DNA of 64,000 bases from the NCBI GenBank assembly GCA_029961685.1, contig JARWKL010000008.1:22601981-22665980 (forward strand), in the 5' to 3' direction. Positions 25,001-38,200 of this stretch are shown in pieces. Source of the stretch: Aristolochia californica (Eukaryota > Streptophyta > Magnoliopsida > Piperales > Aristolochiaceae). Each line of letters begins with the position of its first letter. The stretch's first letter is position 1. A program made the translations under genes and the position numbers. A model generated the notes under the pieces. It did no database searches. It was not told the origin of the DNA and saw only the letters and a program-made list of their open reading frames with translations.

Positions 25001-26187
25001 TATATCTTTATTCTTTACGAGAGAAATGGGAGAGTGAGTTTTGGATCTGAAAAAATAATTGAACATCCAAAATGGAAATGCACAAATGCTGAGAGAGATA
25101 ATTCCAAAAAGTATATGTGAATTTTACGGATAGGTAAAAAGTGGGCTTTTTGGCTCTGGTAAATATATCCAACCAATTGAGAATTTGATTTTTCCTACTC
25201 CTTAGAAATTTTGGATCATTAGGTCACTTGCATCCTCAACATTTTTCTGGCATGCATATTCACCAAATTTAAAGATGTTAGGATGAGTTAGTAGTCCCTT
25301 TCCTATAAAATTCCATCAAGCTTATTATTAGGGGTTGTACTAGCGGAATTTCCCAAACATGGACAACAAAACCTTTCATTTTTAGTGCTTGAAATAATTT
25401 TCTTCACTTACATTTATTATGGTTTTCAAATTTATTTGCATAACTGAACTCTAAATTTTTCATTTTGTTATGCCTTATATATATTTTGTTTACGAGAATA
25501 ATGGGAGAGTGAGTTTTGGATCTGAAAAAAATTTGAACATCCAAAATGGAAATGCACAAATGCCGAGAGAGATCATTCCAAAAAGTATTTGTGATTTTTA
25601 AGGATAGGCAAAAAGTGGGTTGTTTGGCGCTGGTACATATCCAACCACTTGAGAATTTGATTTTTTCTGCTCTTTGAAATTTTTTGATCATTAGGTCACC
25701 TCTATCCTCAACATGTTTCTAGCATGCATATCCCCCACAATTAAAGCATGTTAGGAGCAGTTAGAAGTCCCTTTCCTATAAAATTCCACCAAGCTTATTA
25801 TTAGGGTTTGTACTAATGGAATTTCCCAAACATGGATAACAAAACCTTGGAGTTCATTTTTAGTGCGAGAAATAATTTTCTTCACTTACATTTAATGTAG
25901 TTTTCAAATTTTTTTGCATACATGAACTCTAAAATTTTCAATTCATTATGCCATATATCTTTTTGTCTACAAGAATAATGGGAGAGAGAGTTTTGGATCT
26001 GAAAAAAAATTTGAACATCCAAAATGGAAATGCACAAATGCTGAGAGAGATAATTCCAAAAAGTATCTCTGATTTTTAAGGATTGGTAAAAAGTGGGTTG
26101 TTTGACACTGGTAAATATCCAACCACTTGAGAATTTGATTTTTTCTGCTCCTTGAAATTTTTGGATCATTAGGTCACTTGCATCCTC

Positions 26188-26230
26188 AACATGTTTCTGG
26201 CATGCATATCCTCCACATTTAAAGCATGTT
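26188..26230. repeat. Conserved dyad AACATG/CATGTT (reference copy)
   Basis: AACATG (26,188-26,193) and CATGTT (26,225-26,230) are inverted copies flanking GGCATGCATATCCACC. The arrangement recurs in most A units and, inverted, in most B units, and is among the best-preserved portions of the monomer. A protein-binding role is possible but unsupported. Confidence 0.6.
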
Positions 26231-26261
26231 AGGATCAGTTAGAAGTCCCTTTCCTATAAAA

Positions 26262-26299
26262 TTCCACCAAGCTTATTATTAGGGGTTGTACTAGTGGAA
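26262..26299. repeat. Conserved dyad TTCCAC/GTGGAA (reference copy)
   Basis: TTCCAC (26,262-26,267) and GTGGAA (26,294-26,299) flank the HindIII site and ATTAGGGGTTGTACTA. The pair is retained in most units of both families despite the 3-bp difference in the loop. Confidence 0.6.
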
Positions 26300-27649
26300 T
26301 TTCCCAAACATGGATAACAAAACCTTGGAGTTCATTTTTAGTGCATGAAATAATTTTCTTCACTAACATTTATTGTAGTTTTCAAATTTTTTTGCATACA
26401 TGAACTCTAAAATATTCCTTTTGTTATGCCTCATGTCTTTTTTGTTTACGAGAAAAATGGGAATGTGAGTTTTCGATCTGAAAAAAAATTTGAACATCCA
26501 AAATAGAAAAGCACAAATGCTGAGAGAGATAATTCCAAAAAGTATCTGTGATTTTTAAGGATAGGCAAAAAGTGGGTTGTTTGGCTCTGGTCAATATATC
26601 CAACCACTTGAGAATATGATTTTTTCTACTCCTTGAAATTTTATGATCATTAGGTCACTTGCATCCTCAACATGTTTCTAGCATGCATATCCAGCACATT
26701 TAAAGCATGTTAGGATCAGTTAATTGTTCCTTTCCAATAAAATTCCACCAAGCTTATTATTAGGGGTTGTACTAGTGGAATTTTCCAAACATGGAGAACA
26801 AAACCTTGGACTTCATTATTTTGTTCATGAAATAATTTTGTTCACTTACATTTATTATCGTTTTCAATTTTTTTTGCATACTTGAACTCAAAATTTTTCA
26901 TTTTTTTATGCCAAAGATATTTTTTGTCAACGAGAAAAATGGGAGAGCGAGTTTTGGATATGAAAAAAATTTTGCACATCCAAAATGGAAATGCACAAAT
27001 GCTGAGAGAGATAATTCCAAAAGGTATCTATGATTTTTAAGGATGGGCAAAAAGTGGGTTGTTTCGCTCTAGTATATATATCCAACCACTTGAGAATTTG
27101 ATTTTTTCTACTCTTTGAAATTTTTGGATCATTAGGTCACTAGCATCCTCAATATGTTTCTGGCATGCATATCCACCACATTTAAAGCATGTTAGGATCG
27201 GTTAGAAGTCCCTTTCCTATAAAATTCCACTAAGCTTATTATTAGGGGTTGTACTAGTGGAATTTCCCAAACATGTATAACAAAACCTTGGAGTTCATTT
27301 TTGTTGCGTGAAATAATTTTTTTCACATACATTTATTATATTTTTCAAATTTGTTTAAAAACATGAACTCTAAAATTTATATTTTCTTATGCCTCATATC
27401 TTTTTTGCTTACGAGGAAAATTGGAGGGTGAGTTTTGCATCTGAAAAAAAATTTGAACATCCAGAATGGAAATGCACAAATACTGAGAGAGATAATTTCA
27501 CAAAGTATCTTTGATTTTTAAAAACAGGCAAAAAGTGGGTTGTTTGGCTCTAGTAAATATCCAACCACTTGAGAATTTGATTTTTTCTACTCCTGGAAAT
27601 TTTTGGATCATTAGGTCACATGCATCCTCAACATGTTTCTGGCATGCAT

Positions 27650-30600
27650 ATCCACCACATTTAAAGCATGTTAGGATCAGCTAGAAGTCTCTTTCCAATA
27701 AAATTCCACCAAGCTTATTATTAGGGGTTGTACTAGTAGAATTTCCCAAACATGAATAACCGAACCTTAGAGTTCATTTTAGTGCGTGAAAAAAATTTCT
27801 TCACTTACATTTATTATAGTTTTCAAGTTTTTTTGCATACATAAACTCTAAAATTTTCATTTTGTTATGCCTCATATCTTTTTCGTTTACGAAAAAATTT
27901 GGAGAGTTAGTTTCGCATCTGAAAAAAAATTTGAACATCCAGAACGGAAATGCACAAATGCTGAGAGAGATAATTCAACAAAGTATCTGTGATTTTCATG
28001 GATAGGCAAAAAGTGGGTTGTTTGGCTCTGGTAAATATCCAACCACTTGAGAATTTTATTTTTTCTACTCCTGGAAGTTTTTAGATCATTAGGTCACTTG
28101 CATCCTTAACATGTTTATGGCATGCATATCCACCACATTTAAAGCATGTTAGGATCAGTTAGAAGTCCCTTTCCTATAAAATTCCACCAAGCTTAATTTT
28201 AGGGGTTGTACTAGTGGAATTTCCCAAACATGGATAACAAAACCTTGGAGTTTATTTTTAGTGCATGAAATAATTTTCTTCACTTATATTTATTATATAG
28301 TTTTCAATTTTTTTTGCATACATTAACTCTAAAATTTTAATTTTTTAATGCCTCATATCTTTTTTGTTTACGAGAAAAATGGGAGAGTGAGTTTTGGATC
28401 TGAAAAAAATTTGTAACATCCAAAATGGAAATCCACAAATGCTGAAAGATTTAATTCAAAAAAGTATCTGTGATTTTTAAGGATAGGCAAAAAGTGGGTT
28501 GTTTGGCTCTAGTATATATATATATCCAACCACTAGAGAAATTGATTTTTTCTACTCTTTGAAATTGTTGGATCATTTGGTCACTTGCATCCTCAACATG
28601 TTTCTGGCATGCATATCCACCACATTTAAAGCATGTTAGGATCTGTTAGAAGTCCCTTTCCTATAAATTTCCACCAAGCTTATTATTAGAGGTTGTACTA
28701 GTGGAATTTCCCAAACATGTATAACAAAACCTTCGAGTTCATTTTTAGTGCGTGAAATAAATTTCCTCACAATAATTTATTATAGTTTTCAAATTTTTTT
28801 GCATACAAGAACTCTAAAATTTTGATTTTGTAATGCCTCATATCTTTTTTGTTTACGAGAAAAATGGAGAGTGAGTTTTGGATCTGAAAAAACATTTGAA
28901 CATCCAAAATGGAAATGCACAAATGCTGAGAGAGATAATTCCAAAAAGTATCTTTGATTTTTAATGATAGGCAAAAAGTGGGTTGTTTGGTTGTGGTTTA
29001 AAAATCCAACCACTGAATTTGATTTTTTCTGCTACTTGAAATTTTTGGATCATTAGGTCAATTGCATCCTCAACATGTTTCTGGCATGCATATCCACCAT
29101 TATTAAAGCATGTTAGGATTAGTTAGAAGTCCCTTTCCTATCAAAATTCTCCCAAGCTTATTATTAGGGGTTGTACTAATGGAATTTCCCAAACATGGAT
29201 AACAAAAGCCTTGAGTTCATTTTTAGTTCGTGAAATAATTTTCTTCACTTACATTTCTTATTGTTTTGAAATTTTTTTGCATACTTGAACTCTAAAATTT
29301 TCATTTTGTTATGCCTTATATCTTTTTTGTTTACTAGAAAAATGGGAGTCTGAGTTTTAGATCTGAAAAAAAATTTGAATTCCCAACATGGAAATGCACA
29401 AATGCTGAGAGAGATAAATCCAAAAAGTATCTGTGATTTTTAAGGATAGGAAAAAAGTGGGTTGTTTGGCTCTGGTATCCAAGTAATTGAGAATATGATT
29501 TTAGATACTCCTTGAAATTTTTGCATCATTAGGTCACTTGCATCCTCAACATGTTTCTGGCATGCATATCCACCACATTTAAAGCTTGTTAGGATCAGTT
29601 AGAAGTCCCTTTCCAATAAAATTCCACCAAGCTTATTATTAGGGGTTGTACTAGTTGAATTTCCCAAACATGGATAACAAAACCTTGGAGTTCATTTTTA
29701 GAGCATGAAATAATGTTCTTCACTTACATTTATAATAGTTTTAAAATTTTTTTGTGTACTTGAACTCTAAAATTTTCATTTTGTGATGCCATATATCTTT
29801 TTTGCTAACGAGAAATATGGGAGAGAGAGTTTTGGATCTGAAAACAAATTTGAACATCAGAAATGGAAATGCACAAATGCAGTGAGAGATAATTCCAAAA
29901 AGTATCTGTGATATTTAAGGATAGGCAAAAAGTAGATTGATAGGCTCTGGTCTATATATATCCAACCACTTGAGAATATGATTTTTTCTTCTCCTTGAAA
30001 TTTTTGGATCATTAGGTCACTTGCATCCACAACATGTTTCTGGCATTCATATCCACCACATTTAAAACATGTTAGGATCAGTTAGAAGTCTTTTTCCAAT
30101 AAAATTCCACAATCTTATTATTAGGGGTTGTACTAGTGGATTTCCCAAACTTGGATAACAAAACCTTGGAGCTCATTTTTAGTGCGTGAAATAATTTTCT
30201 TCACTTACATTTATTATAATTTTCAAATATTTTTGCATACTGAACTCTTAAATTTTCATTTTGTTATGCCTTATATCTTTTTTTTTTTACGAGAAAAATT
30301 GGAGAGTGAGTTTTGGATCTGAAAAAAAGTTTGAACATCCAAAATGGAAATGCACAAATGCTGAGAGAGATAATTCCAAAAAGTATCAGTGATTTTTATG
30401 GATAGGCAAAAAGTGGGTTGTTTGGCGCAGGTAAGTATCCAACCACTTGGGAATTTGATTTTTTCTGCTCCTTGAAATGTTTTGATCATTAGGTCATTTG
30501 CATCCTCAACATGTTTCTGGGATGCATATCCTCCACATTTAAAGCATGTTAGGAGCAGTTAGAAGTCATTTTCCTATAAAATTCCACCAAGCTTATTATT
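27650..30600 (+). repeat. Duplicated 3-kb family A block, left copy
   Basis: About six monomers that recur at 32.35-35.25 kb with an offset of 4,702 bp. Private variants shared in register are CATGAATAACMGAACSTT (27,755 and 32,453), AATTCAACAAAG (near 27,975 and 32,677), ACCTTCGAGTTC (near 28,730 and 33,427), a 4-bp loss giving CCAACCACTGAATTTG (near 29,010 and 33,707), TTGTGATGCCATATATC (29,781 and 34,483), and GGCTCTGGTCTATATATATC. The block is a duplicated higher-order segment. Confidence 0.85.
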
Positions 30601-32350
30601 AGGAGGTGTACTCGTGGAATTTCCCAAACAAGAATAAAAGAACCTTGGAGTTCAATTTTAGTGCTTGAAATAATTTTCTTCATTTACATTTATTAGAGTT
30701 TTCAATTTTTTTTGCATACATGAACTTTAAAATTTTCATTTTGTTATGCCTTATATCTTTTTTGCTTATGAGAAAAATGGGAGAGTGAGTTTTGCATCTG
30801 AAAAAACATTTGAACATCCAGAATGGAATTGCACAAATGCTGAGAGAGATAATTCCACAAAGTATCTATGATTTTTAAGGATAGGTAAAAAGTGGCTTGT
30901 TTGGTTCTGGTTTAAATATCCAACCACTTCTTATTAGGATCAGTTAGAAGTCCCTTTCCAATACAATTCCACCAAGCTTATTATTAGGGGTTGTACTAGT
31001 GGAATTTCCTAAACATGGATAACAAAACCTTGGAGTTCATTTTTAGTTCGTTATATAATTTTCTTCACTTACATTTCTTATTGTTTTCAAAATTTTTTGC
31101 ATACTTGAACTCTAAAATTTTCATTTTATTATGCCTTATATCTTTTTTTTTTTAAGAAAAAAATGGGAGTGTGAGTTTTAAATCTGAAAAAAAAATTGAA
31201 TTCCCAAAATGGAAATGCACAAATGTTGATAATGATAAATCCAAAAAGTATCTGTGATTTTTAAGGATAGGCAAAAAGTGGGTTGTTTGGCTCCCGTAAA
31301 TATATCCATGCACTTGAGAATTTGATTTTTTATACTTCATGAAATTTTTGGATCATTAGGTCACTTGCATCCTCAACATGTTTCTGGCATGCATATCCAC
31401 CACATTTAAAGCATGTTAGGATCAGTTAGAAGTCCCTTTCCAATAAAATTCCACCAAGATTATTATTAGGGGTTGTACTAGTGGAATTTCCCAAACATGG
31501 ACAACAAAACCATGGAATTCATTTTTAGTTCGTGAAATAATTTTCTTCACTTACATTTGTAATAGTTTTCAAATATTTTTGCGTACTTGAACTCTAAAAT
31601 TTTTATTTATTTTATGCCTTATATATTTTTTGCTAACGAGAAAAATGGGAGAGTGAGTTTTGCATCTGAAAAAAAATTTGAACATCCAAAATGGAAATGC
31701 ACAAATGCAGTGAGAGATAATTCCAAAAAGTATCTGTGATATTTGACTATAGGCAAAAATTAGGTTGATTGGCTTTTGTATAAATATATCCAACCACTTG
31801 AGAATTTGATTTTTTCTTCCCGTTGAAATTTTTGGATCATTAGGTCACTTGCATCCTCAACATGTTTCTAGCATGCATATCCACCACATTTAAAGCATGT
31901 TAGGATCAGTTAGAAGTCCCTTTCCATTAAATTCCACAAGCTTATTATTGGGGGTTGTACTAGTGGATTTCCCAAACATGGATAACAAAACCTTGGAGTT
32001 CATTTTTAGTGCGTGAAATAATTTTCTTCAATTACATTTATTCCGGTTTTCAAATTTTTTTGGATACATGAACTCTCAAATTTTCATTTTGTTATGCCTC
32101 AAATTTTTTTTGTTTTCAAGAAAAATCGGAGAGTGAGTTTTGGATATGAAAAAAAATTGAATATCCAATATGGAAATGCACAAATTCTGAGAGAGATAAT
32201 TCCAAAAAGTATTTGTGATTTTTACGGATAGGTAAAAAGTGGCTGTTTGGCTCTAGAAAATATCCAACCACTTGAGAATTTGATTTTTCCTACTCCTTGA
32301 AATTTTTGGATCATTAGGTCACATGCATCCTCAACATGTTTCTGGCATGC
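30601..32350 (+). repeat. Family A spacer monomers between duplicated blocks
   Basis: Family A units between the two copies of the 3-kb block, including a strongly truncated monomer near 30,929, where CAACCACTTC is joined to TTATTAGGATCAG with about 120 bp missing. It also contains a further GAATTC-type monomer (near 31,200) followed by a TTTTTTGCTAACGAG monomer (near 31,630). The same monomer order is seen in the flanking blocks. Confidence 0.8.
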
Positions 32351-35250
32351 ATATCCACCACATTTAGAGCTTGTTAGGATCAGTTAGAAGTCCCTTTCCA
32401 ATAAAATTCCACCAAGCTTATTATTAGGGGTTGTACTAGTGGAATTTCCCAAACATGAATAACAGAACGTTGGAGTTCATTTTAGTGCGTGAAAAAATTT
32501 TCTTCACTTACATTTATTATAGTTTTCAAATTTTTTTGCATACATGAACTCTAAAATTTTCATTTTGTTATGCCTCATATCTTTTTTGTTTACGAGAAAA
32601 ATGGGAGAGTGAGTTTTGCATTTTAAAAAAAAATTGAACATCTAGAATCGAAGTGCACAAATGCTGAGAGAGATAATTCAACAAAGTATGTGTGATTTTT
32701 AAGGATAGGCAAAAAGTGGGTTGTTTGGCTCTGGTAAATATCCAACCACTTTAGAATTTTATTTTTTCTACTCGTGGAAATTTTTGGATCATTAGGTCAC
32801 TTGCATCCTCAACATGTTTCTGGCATGCATATCCACCACATTTAAAGCATGTTAGCATCAGTTAGAAGTCCCTTTCCTATCAAATTCCACCAAGCTTAAT
32901 TTTAGGGGTTGTACTAGTAGAATTTCCCAAACATGGATAACAAAAACTTGGAGTTTATTTTTTGTGCGTGAAATAATTTTCTGCACTTATATTTATTATA
33001 TAGTTTTCAAATTTTTTTGCATACATGAACTCTAAAACTTTAATTTTTTAATGCCTCATATCTTTTTTGTTTACGAGAAAAATGGGAGAGTGAGTTTTGG
33101 ATCTGAAAAAAAATTTAAAATCCAAAATGGAAATCCACAAATGGTGAGAGAGATAATTCAAAAAAGTATCTGTGAGTTTTAAGGATAGGTAAAAAGTGGG
33201 TTGTTTGGCTCTAGTATATATATCCAACCACTTGAGAAATTTATTTTTTCTACTCTTTGAAATTTTTGGATCATTTGGTCACTTGCATCCTCAACATGTT
33301 TCTGACATGCATATCCACCACATTTAAAGCATGTTAGGATCAGTTAGAAGTCCCTTTCCTATAAAATTCCACCAAGCTTATTATTAGACGTTGTACTAGT
33401 GGAATTTCCCAAACATGTATAACAAAACCTTCGAGTTCATTTTTAGTGCGAGAAATCATTTTCCTCACACTCATTTATTATAGTTTTCAAATTTTTTTGC
33501 ATACAAGAACTCTAAAAGTATCATTTTGTAATGCCTCATATCTTTTTTGTTTACGAGAAAAATGGAGAGTGAGTTTTGGATCTGAAAAAAATTTGAACAT
33601 CCAAAATGGAAATGCACAAATGCTGAGAGAGATAATTCCAAAAAGTATCTGTGATTTTTAATGATTGGTAAAAAGTGGGTTGTTTGGCTCTGGTTTAAAA
33701 ATCCAACCACTGAATTTGATTTTTTCTGCTCCTTTAAATTTTTGGATCATTTGGTCAATTGCATCCTCAACATGTTTCTGGCATGCATATCCACCACATG
33801 TAAAGCATGTTAGGATCAGTTAGAAGTCCCTTTCCTATGAAATTCTCCCAAGCTTATTATTAGGGGTTGTACTAGTGGAATTTCCCAAACATGGATAACA
33901 AAACCCTTAAGTTCATTTTTAGTTCATGAAATAATTTTCTTCACTTACATTTCTTATTGTTTTCAAATTTTTTTGCATACTTGAACTCTTAAATTTTGAT
34001 TTTGTTATGCCTTATATCTTTTATGTTTACGAGAAAAATGGGAGTGTGAGTTTTAGATCTGAAAAAAGATTTGAATTCCCAACATGGAAATGCACAAATG
34101 CTGAGAGAGATAAATCCAAGAAGTATCTGTGATTTTTAAGGATAGGCAAAAAGTGGGTTGTTTGGCTCTGGTAAATATATCCCAGCACTTGAGAATTTGA
34201 TTTTATATACTCCTTGAAATTTTTCGATCATTAGGTCACTTGCATCCTCAACATGTTTTTGGCATGCATATCCACCACATTTAAAGCATGTTAGGATCAG
34301 TTAGAAGTCCCTTTCCAATAAAATTCCACCAAGCTTATTATTAGGGGTTGTACTAGTGGAATTTCCCAAACATGGATAACAAAACCTTGGAGTTCATTTT
34401 TAGAGCATGAAATAATTTTCTTCACTTACATTTATCATAGTTTTCAAATTTTTTTGTGTACTTGAACTCTAAAATTTTCATTTTGTGATGCCATATATCT
34501 TTTTTCCTAACGAGAAAAATGGGAGAGTGAGTTTTGGATCTGAAAACAAATTTGAACATCCAAAATGGAAATGCACAAATGCAGTGAGAGATAATTCCAA
34601 AAAGTATCTGTGATATTTAAGGATAGGAAAAAAGTAGGTTGATCGGCTCTGGTCTATATATATCCAACCACTTGAGAATTGGATTTTTTCTTCTCCTTGA
34701 AATTTTTTGATCATTAGGTCACTTGCATCCTCAACGTGTTTCTGGTATGCATATCCACCACATTTAAAGCATTTTAGGATCAGTTAGAAGTCCTTTTCCA
34801 ATAAAATTCCACAAGCTTATTATTAGTGGTTCTTCACTTACATTTATTATAATTTTCAATTTTTTTTGCATACTGAACTCTAAAATTTTCATTTTGTTAT
34901 GCCTTATATCTTTTTTGTTTACGAGAAAAATGGGAGAGTGAGTTTTGGATCTGAAAAAAAGTTTGAACATCCAAAATGGAAATGCACAAATGCTGAGAGA
35001 GATAATTTCAAAAAGTATCAGTGATTTTTATGGATAGGCAAAAACTGGGTTGTTTGGCGCTGGTAAATATCCAACCACTTGAGAATTTGATTTTTTCTGC
35101 TCCTTGAAATTTTTCGATCATTAGGTCACTTGCATCCTCAACATGTTTCTGGCATGCATATCCACCACATTTAAAGCCTCTTAGGATCCGTTAGAAGTCC
35201 ATTTCCAATAAAATTCCACCAAGCTTATTATTAGGGGTTGTACTAGTGGA
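32350..35250 (+). repeat. Duplicated 3-kb family A block, right copy
   Basis: This is the partner of 27,650-30,600 at offset 4,702 bp, with the same private variants in the same order. It differs by an internal deletion of about 85 bp near 34,826-34,832. There TATTAGTGGT runs directly into TCTTCACTTACATTT, whereas the left copy keeps the full segment (30,120-30,205). Confidence 0.85.
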
Positions 35251-38200
35251 ATTTCCCAAACATGGATAACAAATCCTTGAAGTGCATTTTTAGTGCGTGA
35301 AATAATTTTCTTCACTTACATTTATTATAGTTTTCAAGTTTTTTTGCATACAAAACTCTAAAATTTTAATTTTGTTATCCCTCATATCTTTTTAGTTTAT
35401 GAGAAAAATGGGAGAGAGAGTTTTGGATCTGAAAAAAAATTTGAATATCCAAAATGGAAATGCACAAATGCTGAGAAAGATAATTCGAAAAAGTATCTGT
35501 GATTTTTAAGGAAAGGCAAAAAGTGGGTTGTTTGGCTCTAGTTTAAATATCCAACCACTTGAGAATTTGATTTTTTCTGCTCCTTGTAATTTTTGGATCA
35601 TTAGGTCACTTGCATCCTCAACATGTTTCTTGCAAGCATATCCACCACATTTAAAGCATGTTTGGATGAGTTAGAAGTCCCTTTCCTATAAAATTCCACC
35701 AAGCTTATTATTAGGGGTTGAACTAGTGGAATTTCCAAAAAATGGATAACAAAACCTTGGAGTTCAGTTTTGGTACGTGAAATAATTTTCTTCACTTACA
35801 TTTCTTATAGTTTTCAAATTTTTTTGCATACTTGAACTCTAAAATTTTCAATTTTGTTATGCGTTATATCTTTTTTGTTTAGGAGAAAATGGGAGAGTGA
35901 GTTTTAGATCTGAAAAAAAATTTGAACACCCAAAATGGAAATGCACAAATGCTGAGAGAGATAATTCCAAAAAGTATCTGTGATTTTTAAGGATAGGCAA
36001 AAAGTGGCTTGTTTGGCTCTGGTAAATATATCCAACCACTTGAATTTGATTTTTTCTACTCCTCGATATTTTTGGATCATTAGGTCACTTGCATCCTCAA
36101 CATGTTTCTGGCGTGCATATCCACCACATTTAAAGTATGTAAGGATTAGTTCGAAGTCCCTTTCCTACAAAATTCCAGCAAGCTTATTATTAGGGGTTGT
36201 ACTAGTGGAATTTCCCAAACCTGCATAACAAAGCCTTGGAGTTTATTTTTAGTGCGTGAAATAATTTTCTTCACTTAAATTTATTATAGTTTTCATATTT
36301 TTTTGCGTACTTGAACACTAAAATTTTGATTTTGTTATGCCTCATATCTTTTTCGTTTAACAGAAAAATTTGAGAGAGAGTTTTGGGTCTAAAAAAAAAT
36401 TGAACATCAAAAATGGAAATGTACAAATGCTGAGAGAGATAATTTGAAAAAATATCTGTGATTTTTAAGGATAGGGAAAAAGGGGGTTGTTTGGCTCTGG
36501 TAAATATATCCAACCACTTGAGAATTTGATTTTTTCTGCTCCTTCAAATTTTTGGATCATCAGGTCACTTGCATCCTCAACATGTTTCTGCCATACATAT
36601 CCACCACATTTAAAGCTTGTTACGATTAGTTAGAAGTCCCTTTATTATAAAATTCCACCAAGCTTATTATTAGGGGTTGTACTAGTGGAATTTCCATAAC
36701 ATGGATACCAAAACCTTGGAGTTCATTTTTAGTGCATGAAATAATTTTCTTCGCTTACATTTATTATAGTTTTCATATTTTTTTGCATACATGAACTCTA
36801 AAATTTTCATTTTTTATGCCTCATATCTTTTTTGTTTACGTGAAAAATGCGAAAGTGAGTTTTGGATCTGAAAAAAAATTAGAACATCCAAAATGGAAAT
36901 GCACAAATGCTGAGAGAAATAATTCCAAAAAGTATCTTTGATTTTTAAGCATAAGCAAAAAGTGGGTTTTTTGGCTTTTGTAATTAACCAACCACTTGTG
37001 AATTTGATTTTTTCTACACCTTGAAATTTTTGGATGATTAGGTCACTTGCATCCTCAACATGTTTCTGGCATGCATATCCACCACATATAAAGCATGTTT
37101 GTATCAGTTAGATGTCACTTTCTTATAAAATCCCACCAAGCTTATTATTAGGGATTGTACTAGTGGAATTTCCCAAACATGGATAACAAAACCTTGGAGT
37201 TCATTTTTAGTGCGTGAAATAATTTTCTTCACTTACATTTATTATAGTTTTCAATTTTTTTTGCATACATGAACTCTAAAAGTTTCATTTTCTTTTGCCT
37301 CATATCTTTTTTGTTTAGGAGAAAAATGGGAGAGTGAGTTTAGGATCTGAAAAACATTTGAACATACAAAATGGAAATGCACAAATGCTGAGAGAGATAA
37401 TTCCACAAAGTATATGTGATTTTTAAGGATAGGCAAAAAGTGGGTTGTTTGGCTCTGATAAATATCCAACAACTTGAGAATTTGATTTTTTCTTCTCCTT
37501 GAAATTTTTGGATCATTAGATCACTTGCATCCTCAACATGTTTCTGGCCTGCATATCCACCACATTTAAAGCATGTTAGGATCAGTTAGAAGTCCCTTTC
37601 CTATAAAATTCCACCAAGCTTATTATTAAGGGTTGTACTAGTGGAATTTCCCAAACATGGATAACAGAACCTTGGAGTTCATTTTTAGTGCGTGAAATAA
37701 TTTTCTTCACTTACATTTATTATAGTTTTCAATTTTTTTTGCAACCTTGAACTCAAAATTGGGAGCGTGAGTTTTGGATCTGAAAAAAAGTTTGAACTTC
37801 TAAAATGGAAATGCACAAATGCTGAGAGAGATAATTCCAAAAAGTATTAATAATTTATATGGATAGGCAAAAAGTGGGTTGTTTGGCGCTAGTAAATATC
37901 CAACCACTTGAGAATTTGATTTTTTATGCTCCTTGAAATTTTTGAATCATTAGGTCACTTGAATACTCAACATGTTTCTGGCATGCTTATCCTCCACAAT
38001 TAAAGCATGTTAGTATCAGTTAGAAGTCCCTTTCCTATAAAATTCAACCAATCTTATTATTAGGGGTTGTACTAGAGGAATTTCCCAAACATGGATAACA
38101 AAACCATGGAGTCCATTTTTAGTGCGAGAAATAATTTTCTTCACTTACATTTATTGTATTTTTCAATTTTTTTTGGCATACTTGAACTCTAAAATTTTCA

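Larger units (their letters stand above)
25000..27650 (+). repeat. Family A monomers, no clear higher-order order
   Basis: About 5-6 family A monomers with ordinary divergence and no truncation larger than a few bases, apart from a short loss near 25,375 (ACCTTTCATTTTTAG). Nothing other than the satellite is present. Confidence 0.8.

Noticed and set aside
26281..26291. TTAGGGG in every monomer as a telomere-like repeat
   Set aside because: It is a single short match per 482-bp or 685-bp unit, not tandem. It is likely chance or an unrelated conserved motif.
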